The translations under genes and the position numbers were made by a program. DNA of 64,000 nt from Palsa-295 sp963785585 (lineage in GTDB: Bacteria > Acidobacteriota > Terriglobia > Acidiferrales > UBA7541): contig CAWAVW010000004.1 in the NCBI GenBank assembly GCA_963785585.1, positions 744,001-808,000 of the forward strand, given 5' to 3'. The notes beneath the pieces were generated by a model that worked only from the letters and a program-made list of their open reading frames with translations, was not told the origin of the DNA and did no database searches. Below are positions 58,002 through 64,000 of this stretch, in pieces; position 1 is the first letter of the stretch, and each line of letters begins with the position of its first letter.

Positions 58002-58012
58002 GTTCGTTGCGA

Positions 58013-59119
58013 ATGGTACGCAATTCACGAAAACTGCTGATCGTTGCGCTGGCGATCGCGGCCCTGGGTTACTTCGGTTACAAATTCCGAAATTCGATTA
58101 CGCTCGAAGGATTTCACTGGTCGCTGGTGGGCGAGGCGCTGCGGCATGCGCGGGTGAGCTTGCTGTTGCTGTCGCTTGTGACGATTTACGGATGTTTCGC
58201 GATTCGGGCGCTCCGGTGGATGCGCTTTTCGCGCGGGTTCGGAACGTTGAAATTCTGGAACGTGTATCCGGCGACGCTGATGGGTTTCACGTGCACGTTT
58301 TTGCTGGGGCGAGCGGGCGAGCCGATTCGTCCGGTGCTGATCGGTAAGAAGGATGCGGTTTCGATTCCCGGGATGTTTGGCGTGTACGTGCTCGAGCGCG
58401 TGTCGGACATGGCGGCGACGGCCGTCCTGGCGGTGACGGCGCTACTGCTTTTCAAGGGCCACGGCGCGGCGGGAAGTTCGAATCCTGTGGTGACGAAAGC
58501 TCGCTCGGCCGGGGAACTGCTGGTTGTGGCGGTGATTTTGGTGATCGCTTTTCTGGTGTACTTCCGGTACCACGGCGCGGAGTGGCTATCGCGCCGGTTG
58601 CAGCATCCGAGTTGGCATACCGGTTTCCGCGGCAAAGTCGTCGCGCTGCTGGAGGGGTTCAGCGAAGGGCTGCAGGGAATTCGAACGTGGAGCGATTTGG
58701 CAGCGCTGGTGGGTTACACGGCGCTGCACTGGTTTCTGGTGGCGTGCTGCTATTTGTGGATCTCGAATGCGTTCGGCGGAAAGCTGGGCGAATTGACGCT
58801 GGCGGATTCGATTTTAGTGCTGGTGTTTGGAATGCTGGGGTCAGCGGTGCAGTTGCCGGGAGTGGGAGGCGGAGCGCAGATCGCGACGTTTCTGACGTTC
58901 ACGTTGTTTTTTGAGATTGACCAGTCGTCCGCCGCGGTGACTTCGATTATGCTTTGGCTGATTACGTTTGCGGGGTGCTGCCTGGTGGGATTGCCGATGC
59001 TGTTGCGTGAAGGCTGGTCGATGGGCGAGCTGCGGCAAATGGCAGCGGGCGCGGAAAAGGATGCGGAGAAGATGGCGTTGAGCGGGGAATTGCCGCAGCC
59101 AGGAGCGAAGCGAACGTGA
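58013..59119 (+). CDS. lysylphosphatidylglycerol synthase-TM/flippase-like membrane protein (UPF0104)
   Basis: A 368-residue membrane protein with about eight hydrophobic helices. FTCTFLLGRAGEPIRPVLIGKK is the conserved loop of the UPF0104/AglD-type family, and VYVLERVSDMAA and VQLPGVGGGAQIATFLTF are further family segments. Relatives include the membrane part of MprF, which flips aminoacylated lipids, and hopanoid or polyprenyl-glycan associated proteins. The lipid handled here is unknown. ATG 58013 is preferred; TTG 58007 is possible. It overlaps nrdR by four bases. Confidence 0.85.
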   Translation: MVRNSRKLLIVALAIAALGYFGYKFRNSITLEGFHWSLVGEALRHARVSLLLLSLVTIYGCFAIRALRWMRFSRGFGTLKFWNVYPATLMGFTCTFLLGRAGEPIRPVLIGKKDAVSIPGMFGVYVLERVSDMAATAVLAVTALLLFKGHGAAGSSNPVVTKARSAGELLVVAVILVIAFLVYFRYHGAEWLSRRLQHPSWHTGFRGKVVALLEGFSEGLQGIRTWSDLAALVGYTALHWFLVACCYLWISNAFGGKLGELTLADSILVLVFGMLGSAVQLPGVGGGAQIATFLTFTLFFEIDQSSAAVTSIMLWLITFAGCCLVGLPMLLREGWSMGELRQMAAGAEKDAEKMALSGELPQPGAKRT

Positions 59120-59580
59120 AGTGCCCCTTCTGCGCGCACCTGGACGACAAAGTCGTGGATTCGCGCGAAGCGCGCACGGGCGATTTAATCCGGCGGCGAC
59201 GCGAATGCCTGCGCTGCAGCCGGCGGTTCACGACGTACGAGCGCATCGACGAAATTCCGTACATGGTGATCAAGAAAGACGGCCGGCGAGAAAAATTCGA
59301 GCGGCAGAAATTGCTGCAGGGTTTGCTGAAAGCGTGCGAGAAGCGGCCGGTGCCGGTGATCAAGCTGGAAGCGATCGTCGACGAGGCCGAACAGTTTGTG
59401 AGCGAAGCGCCGGAGCGTGAACGAACAACGTCGGAGCTGGGGCAGAAAATCATGCACAAGCTGAAAACGCTGGACAAAGTGGCGTACGTGCGGTTCGCGT
59501 CGGTCTATCTGGATTTCAAGGATGTAAAAGAATTCATGGACGAGCTGAAGGGCCTTCTGAAAGACCGCGCCAAAAAATAG
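59116..59580 (+). CDS. nrdR: transcriptional repressor NrdR
   Basis: A 154-residue repressor of ribonucleotide reductase genes. The zinc ribbon has C3, C6, C31 and C34. The ATP-cone domain reads IKKDGRREKFERQKLLQGLLKAC and senses ATP/dATP. KVAYVRFASVYLDFKDVKEF is the family end. The start is GTG, overlapping the flippase stop by four bases (GTGA), so it is translationally coupled to that gene. It normally binds paired NrdR boxes upstream of nrd operons; none is visible in this window. Confidence 0.96.
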   Translation: MKCPFCAHLDDKVVDSREARTGDLIRRRRECLRCSRRFTTYERIDEIPYMVIKKDGRREKFERQKLLQGLLKACEKRPVPVIKLEAIVDEAEQFVSEAPERERTTSELGQKIMHKLKTLDKVAYVRFASVYLDFKDVKEFMDELKGLLKDRAKK

Positions 59581-60519
59581 TTACGACGGAAGCTGCCACA
59601 CCCCCGCCGCGAATTTTTTAATCGTGCGAAAACCAAGATGTTCGTAGAGCTGCACGGCCTGGGTGTTTGTGCCGGTGACGGTGAGTGACAGGGCCCGGTA
59701 TTTTCGGCGGCGAAGCGCGTGAATCGACGCCTCCATCATGGCGCGGCCGATGCCGCGGCCCTGGTAGCCGGGCATGACGCAGACCTGGGTGGTGTGGCCG
59801 ACGCCTTCGGATACCGTGGAAGTGAGCACCATACCGACGGGCGGTTCGCCGGAGGCGGGCCGGACGAGGAAGGAAGCTTCGGGAAGGAATTGCCCGCAAC
59901 CGGGAAGCAGCACGATGTTGCGCAGGAATTTCATGCCGCCCGCTTCGGTGCGGTATTGATCGTTGATGTCGCCGTCCACGTGGTTTGCATACGAGAGTTG
60001 AATCAAGCGCGCGGCCGATTCGAAGGCTCGGTCGGTCCATTGCTCCAGGCGCAAGCCGCTCGAAAGGGGACGGCCGCCGAGTTTGGCTTCGTTTAGAGGC
60101 AGCAACATGAACTGGCGGGTATGAAGCCGAAAATACTTCGACAAGAACGTGGGATCGAGCTCGGAACCGAAGGGCATCAGTTGCGCTTCCACGCGCGCCA
60201 GGCGAGGCGTGGCATGGAGCGCGGCGACCATTTCGGAGATGAGCGTCTGGGTAATCGGTTCTTTCGGGAAGTCGGAAGAAACGAATAGTCCGCCGATAAG
60301 ACCTTTGTATTCCTCCAGCACGTAAAAACCGTAGCCGGCGGGTTTGCCGTACTCGGTGATCAAAAACCCGCCTAAAGCTTTCGAGTCGATAAACTTGCGA
60401 ATCAACTCGACCGATGGGCGGTAATCCCACTGCAGTTCATCGCGCCAGTGGCGGATTTCCTGTTCAAACAGAGGTTCCAGGGAGCGCGACGGTACCTGAC
60501 GGAGATCAATGATCTGCAT
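59581..60519 (-). CDS. GNAT-family N-acetyltransferase
   Basis: A 312-residue protein with two GNAT-like halves; only the C-terminal one has a clear acetyl-CoA pyrophosphate loop, MPGYQGRGIGRAMM, followed by ALSLTVTGTNTQAVQLYEHLGF. The N-terminal half (PAGYGFYVLEEYKGLIGGLFV) resembles a degenerate GNAT. The acetyl acceptor is unknown. It is convergent with nrdR and directly abuts it. TATAAT at 60547-60552 with a weak -35 gives its promoter. Confidence 0.87.
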   Translation of the reverse strand: MQIIDLRQVPSRSLEPLFEQEIRHWRDELQWDYRPSVELIRKFIDSKALGGFLITEYGKPAGYGFYVLEEYKGLIGGLFVSSDFPKEPITQTLISEMVAALHATPRLARVEAQLMPFGSELDPTFLSKYFRLHTRQFMLLPLNEAKLGGRPLSSGLRLEQWTDRAFESAARLIQLSYANHVDGDINDQYRTEAGGMKFLRNIVLLPGCGQFLPEASFLVRPASGEPPVGMVLTSTVSEGVGHTTQVCVMPGYQGRGIGRAMMEASIHALRRRKYRALSLTVTGTNTQAVQLYEHLGFRTIKKFAAGVWQLPS

Positions 60520-60546
60520 GAAGTGCCCGTGCCTCGCTCACGCCTT

Positions 60547-60552
60547 ATTATA
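60547..60552 (-). promoter_or_regulatory. -10 box of the GNAT gene
   Basis: TATAAT on the minus strand with a weak -35 (TTGGGC, complement of 60571-60576) at 18-base spacing. It is 27 bases before ATG 60519. Confidence 0.45.
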
Positions 60553-60736
60553 GACACGGAAGGCCTTAGAGCCCAACGGTGACGAGTTGTCCGAAGCGTA
60601 ACGGTATGCCGCCATGGGGCTCGGATGAACTGTGCTAGCATCGGCTTGTCGGTGCCCAGCCCTGCAAAAGTGGCGCTGCGCCCGGATGAAACGGATGGCC
60701 GCCAACTCAGATCCCAATTCAGCTAAGAGACGCCTC

Positions 60737-61630
60737 ATGAAGCTGTTGTCCAGCCTTCTTGCGGTGGCGCTCTTTGCATTGGTGACCATTGCCACGATTT
60801 CGGGGTTTCTGCTCTATCAAGTACTGCATCCGGCGAGGACCCCTGCCAGTTTCGATTTGAATGTGATGATGGGGCATCCGGTGACGTTTTCGTTTCCGGT
60901 GGCCAATGGCGGCATGAGGGAGGGTTGGTTTTTCCCGGGTTTGCGCGGCGCTCCGACCGTGGTCGTGTGCCACGGATACTTATCGCAGCGAGCGGATGTG
61001 CTGACGCTGGTATCGGCGCTGCAGGACCAGCAATTCAACGTCTTCGTGTTTGATTTTTCGGGACACGGCACGACGCTGGGAATGTCCACGCTGGGCTACC
61101 AGGAGACAGCGGAACTGGAGTCGGCAATTTCGGCGCTGGCCACGCGAGACGACGTGGACCCGAAGCACTTCGCCCTGTGGGGCGTCGACATGGGCGGATA
61201 CGCGGCGCTGGAAGCGGCGACGACGGATTCGCGCGTGGCGGCGTTTATTGTGGACGATCCGTATCCCGATCCGGGCGACATGGTTCAAATTCTGATCCGG
61301 CCGTCGGGGTTGACGGTGGTGCCGCTGGTGAGCAAGTTCACCGATATGGCGTTCCGGCTGGTGAATTACAAGTACCGGCAGTATCCACCGGTGACCGGGC
61401 AACTCATCCGGACGAAGGGAATACCGAAATTGTATTTTCTGGCGGACGACCGCCCGGCGCTGGGCGAGGATACGCTGCAACTTTTTACGCATTCGCCCGA
61501 TCCCAAACAACTGGTGCGCAATCGTTCGGCGTATTCGGTGATGAGCGACGAAGACCGGAAGAATTACGAGAATCAGGTCGTGAGTTTTTTTCTGCTGAAC
61601 GTTCCCCCCACCACGCGGCCCGTGAAGTAA
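60737..61630 (+). CDS. membrane-anchored alpha/beta-hydrolase-fold protein with Asp at the nucleophile position
   Basis: A 297-residue protein from ATG 60737. Residues 5-28 are a membrane anchor or signal. The alpha/beta hydrolase core starts with PTVVVCHGY (oxyanion HG) and VFVFDFSGHG. The nucleophile elbow reads ALWGVDMGG, so D151 stands where Ser is usual (GxSxG). A clear catalytic histidine near the C-terminus is missing. It may therefore use Asp as in haloalkane dehalogenases or be non-catalytic. Alternative ATGs lie at 60686 and 60695. The ribosome-binding site is weak. Confidence 0.72.
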   Translation: MKLLSSLLAVALFALVTIATISGFLLYQVLHPARTPASFDLNVMMGHPVTFSFPVANGGMREGWFFPGLRGAPTVVVCHGYLSQRADVLTLVSALQDQQFNVFVFDFSGHGTTLGMSTLGYQETAELESAISALATRDDVDPKHFALWGVDMGGYAALEAATTDSRVAAFIVDDPYPDPGDMVQILIRPSGLTVVPLVSKFTDMAFRLVNYKYRQYPPVTGQLIRTKGIPKLYFLADDRPALGEDTLQLFTHSPDPKQLVRNRSAYSVMSDEDRKNYENQVVSFFLLNVPPTTRPVK

Positions 61631-61698
61631 ATTTTCATTCGACAATTTTTTTGCGGAAGAAACGCGCGTCGAGGCGCGGTTGCGCGCGCGGAGGCAGG

Positions 61699-63387
61699 CT
61701 AGTGCGCGTCTGGGTCTGCGGCGAGGTCCGCGCCGGAGACGGGCACGTAGAGCAATCCCTGATCGAGTGCGTGCAAGTTGCCGCGAAATCCGCTCGCTCC
61801 GCGGAGATCGGCGTAGCCGGCTGGATTGGTGAAGACGATTCCGGGCGTGGCGTTTGCCGGCGTCCATTCCGGAAGCTCGCGGTGCGCGTAGAAGGCGAGA
61901 CCGTAATTCCAGGAGCGATTGAGGCGATAGGTGAAGAATTGCTGCGTCGCGTTGTGCTCGGCGTAAAGGCCGTGGATTCGGGCGGAAACGAATGGATCGA
62001 CGGAGGGGAGCATGCGGGTGTTCGCACATTGAACGGCTGCGGCGACGGCCACGGCGTTCAGCGCGATGAGCAGCGCGAATTTTTGTTTCGCGCCGGTTAC
62101 CAAAAGAGCAGCGCCGAATACGACGACGAGAGCGATGGCCGCCGTTTTCACGAACGGCAGATCGTAGTTCGCGGTGATATACGCCGGCAGGCGGTGGATT
62201 TGATGCAATGCGACGCCCGCCAAGGATGCCCAGGTAATAGCGATGAGAGCGGCGATGGCGAGGGCACCCAAGCGGCTGCGCCGGAAAACACGCCGGGCTG
62301 CGGCGGTGGCCACAAGCGCGAGCGCGGGAATTCCGGGAAGGATGTAGCTGGGCAATTTCGATTTGGAAAAGCTGAAAAACAGAATCGGAAAAATCGCCCA
62401 GCACGCAAAGAAGAATGCGGGTGACATTCGCAGCGTGTTGGCTTTCCCGGATCGGATGGCTTCGGCGAGCGCCGCGGCGAGGAACGCCGTCCATGGAATT
62501 AGGGCCACGAGCGCGACGGGCAGAAAGAACCAAAATGGCTGAATGTGCTGAAAGACGGGCGTGAGGTATCGCTCGAAATTGTGCTGAAAGATAAAGACGC
62601 GCAGAAAATCCGGATTGCGCGCGGCGCACAGCGCGTACCAGGGCAGCGCGACCACAAGAAACGCAGCGAGTGCGATGGGATGTGCCAGACGAAATGAGGC
62701 GCGGATGTTTCCGGTGAACGCGGCCCAGATGGCGATTGCGCCGCCCGAGAGTATAACGGCGGCGGGGCCTTTGGCGAGAACTCCGAGACCGAGAAACAGG
62801 CCAAAGAACGCCAAAGCCGGGAAGTCCGAGCCGGAGCGCATTTCTTCGAAAGCGGAGCCGGGAATCGGCAAGACACCCTGGCGATTCAGAATACTTGCGG
62901 CGCATGCCATCGCCAGCGTGATGGAAGCGCTGAAAAGCATGTCCGGAGTCGCGGCGCGCGCAAACCCGATAGCGGCGACGCTGGTGGCGAATACCAGAGC
63001 AGGAGTCCATCCGGTTGACGAGTTCGGATCATCGGGATCGCAGAAAAATTTACGGCCGAGCCAGTCGATCGCGATGGTGGCAGCCAGGGCGGCAAGTGCG
63101 GAAGGCATCCGTGCGGCCCATTCCGCAGAGAGATGGAGTTTGAATCCGAGCGCGGCGGCCCAGTAATAAAGGATGGGCTTTTCGAACCAGGGAAGACCGT
63201 ACAGCCGGGGCGTGACCCAATCGCCGGTTTCGGCCATGGCGCGGGCGATCCAGACGTATCGCGGCTCGTCCGGTCCAACCAATCCGAGGGCGCCCAAATT
63301 TCCGAAGAGAGAAATCCCGGCAATGACGGCAGCGAAAGCGGCGGCGGCGAGTTCGCGCGCGGACCGTGGTTGCGAGGGCGTATTCAC
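61699..63387 (-). CDS. GT39/ArnT-like membrane glycosyltransferase
   Basis: A 562-residue polytopic protein with about 11-12 hydrophobic helices and a C-terminal periplasmic part. LGALGLVGPDEPRYVWIARAMAETGDWVTPRLYG contains D40-E41, the acidic pair typical of ArnT/PMT-type enzymes, followed by PWFEKPILYYW. Such enzymes move a sugar from a polyprenyl-phosphate carrier to lipid A or protein on the periplasmic face. It is divergent from an LpxL-type acyltransferase, which suggests lipid A as the target. GTG 63387 is chosen since it precedes helix 1 closely and a TACACT stands nine bases before it. Confidence 0.82.
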   Translation of the reverse strand: MNTPSQPRSARELAAAAFAAVIAGISLFGNLGALGLVGPDEPRYVWIARAMAETGDWVTPRLYGLPWFEKPILYYWAAALGFKLHLSAEWAARMPSALAALAATIAIDWLGRKFFCDPDDPNSSTGWTPALVFATSVAAIGFARAATPDMLFSASITLAMACAASILNRQGVLPIPGSAFEEMRSGSDFPALAFFGLFLGLGVLAKGPAAVILSGGAIAIWAAFTGNIRASFRLAHPIALAAFLVVALPWYALCAARNPDFLRVFIFQHNFERYLTPVFQHIQPFWFFLPVALVALIPWTAFLAAALAEAIRSGKANTLRMSPAFFFACWAIFPILFFSFSKSKLPSYILPGIPALALVATAAARRVFRRSRLGALAIAALIAITWASLAGVALHQIHRLPAYITANYDLPFVKTAAIALVVVFGAALLVTGAKQKFALLIALNAVAVAAAVQCANTRMLPSVDPFVSARIHGLYAEHNATQQFFTYRLNRSWNYGLAFYAHRELPEWTPANATPGIVFTNPAGYADLRGASGFRGNLHALDQGLLYVPVSGADLAADPDAH

Positions 63388-63396
63388 CGAAGCGCG

Positions 63397-63402
63397 AGTG
63401 TA
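63397..63402 (-). promoter_or_regulatory. -10 box of the GT39 gene
   Basis: TACACT on the minus strand, nine bases before GTG 63387; little or no leader. Confidence 0.35.
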
Positions 63403-63443
63403 ACACCGAGTTTGGAAAATTTGGCGGGGCCGCGAGGCTCGCG

Positions 63444-63449
63444 CATAAT
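63444..63449 (+). promoter_or_regulatory. -10 box of the LpxL-like gene
   Basis: CATAAT, eight bases before ATG 63458; near-leaderless geometry. Confidence 0.35.
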
Positions 63450-63457
63450 GTGACGCG

Positions 63458-64000
63458 ATGCGCGAATCGATGGAATATGCCGCGGCATGGCTGGGGCTGA
63501 AGGCGCTGGGGTTGTTGCCGCGGAGCGCGGCACGATTTGTGGGCGCGACGTTTGCGGCCATCGCGTATGCCTGCCGCGCGCCGCTGCGCCAGGCGGCGAT
63601 GTTCAATCTGCATCTCGCGTTTCCGGAATGGAGCGAAGAGCGACGAGCCGGAATTATTCGCGGGATGGTTCGCCAGATCGGCTGGATGGCGGGAGAGTTT
63701 TCGCAGTTTCCGCGGTACACGGCAAAAAATATCGGGCGTGTGGTGGTAATCGACGGCGCGGAAAATTTTGACGCAGCGAAGGCGCGCGGGAAAGGCGTGC
63801 TGTTCCTGACCGGTCACATGAGCGCGTGGGAACTTTCGTCGTTTGCGCACGCACTGTACGGCCATCCGCTGTATTTTCTGGTGCGCCCGATTTCGAATGT
63901 GCGGGTGGACAAGCTGATCAACGATTACCGCTGCCTTTGCGGGAACCGACCGATCGACAAAAACAAATCGGCACGGGCGATTCTGAAGGTTTTAGGGGAC
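63458..64000 (+). CDS. LpxL/HtrB-type lauroyl acyltransferase (truncated by window edge)
   Basis: The frame is open from ATG 63458 to the last base, giving the first 181 residues. A hydrophobic N-terminal helix is followed by FNLHLAFPEWSEERRAGIIRGM, which matches the N-L-...-FP-x-x-S/T region of the family, and by GVLFLTGHMSAWE with H120 and E125, the Hx4(D/E) acyltransferase motif. These enzymes add secondary acyl chains to lipid A at the inner membrane. It is divergent from a GT39 glycosyltransferase. The rest lies beyond the window. Confidence 0.87.
   Translation, partial: MRESMEYAAAWLGLKALGLLPRSAARFVGATFAAIAYACRAPLRQAAMFNLHLAFPEWSEERRAGIIRGMVRQIGWMAGEFSQFPRYTAKNIGRVVVIDGAENFDAAKARGKGVLFLTGHMSAWELSSFAHALYGHPLYFLVRPISNVRVDKLINDYRCLCGNRPIDKNKSARAILKVLGD

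Overview
The window reads as a chromosomal segment of an Acidobacteriota bacterium (Koribacter/Sulfotelmatobacter-like). This is inferred from high-GC housekeeping genes, a carboxypeptidase-regulatory TonB receptor, abundant secreted beta-propeller, DUF4097 and POTRA proteins, PilZ proteins, an LpxL-type acyltransferase (Gram-negative envelope), and short hairpin repeats of a kind I associate with this phylum. No phylogeny was computed.

Layout. 1-4.3 kb: end of larC, then metG, a TatD nuclease and a polyprenyl diphosphate synthase on the plus strand. 4.3-5.4 kb: a GIY-YIG nuclease gene inserted exactly behind the synthase gene and flanked by a 27-bp direct repeat. 5.5-10.2 kb (minus): SpoIIE-type phosphatase, then a Cys/His-rich secreted protein, a TonB-dependent receptor and a DJ-1/PfpI protein in one block. 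10.4-20 kb: histone-deacetylase-like enzyme, TPR/TlpA thioredoxin, DUF4097 lipoprotein, larE, two tandem POTRA-only proteins, glmS. 20-31 kb: purS, adenosine-deaminase family enzyme, a P1-nuclease/phospholipase-C-like protein, amino acid permease, PcrA/UvrD helicase, VTT-domain and YdjM-like membrane proteins, lipid kinase. 30-34 kb: ligA and an MFS pump.

34-37.6 kb is the accessory segment. A PD-(D/E)XK-like DUF6946 protein, rnpB, a large protein ending in a HEPN motif, and a VapBC-type pair with a decayed toxin lie around the RNase P RNA gene. Codon and base use there look less GC-rich than in the neighbours.

37.8-48.7 kb: small membrane protein, transglutaminase-like enzyme, dienelactone hydrolase, aldo/keto reductase, metallo-beta-lactamase-fold hydrolase, a divergent TetR/MFS pair with an operator, HAD hydrolase, 6-phosphogluconolactonase, two PilZ proteins, threonine dehydratase-like enzyme. 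48.7-57.8 kb: beta-propeller and S55 (SpoIVB-like) secreted proteins, aroA, then a tight minus-strand envelope operon (ECF sigma, anti-sigma, zinc-ribbon/LiaF-like membrane proteins, DUF4097). 58-64 kb: flippase-like protein, nrdR, GNAT, alpha/beta hydrolase, GT39 glycosyltransferase and the start of an LpxL/HtrB acyltransferase running off the end.

Two themes cross the window. Many singly transcribed genes have a TANNNT -10 box only 6-8 bases before the start codon and no Shine-Dalgarno sequence, which points to leaderless transcripts. Several families of short intergenic repeats fill the gaps. I saw no CRISPR array, tRNA, rRNA, transposase or integrase.
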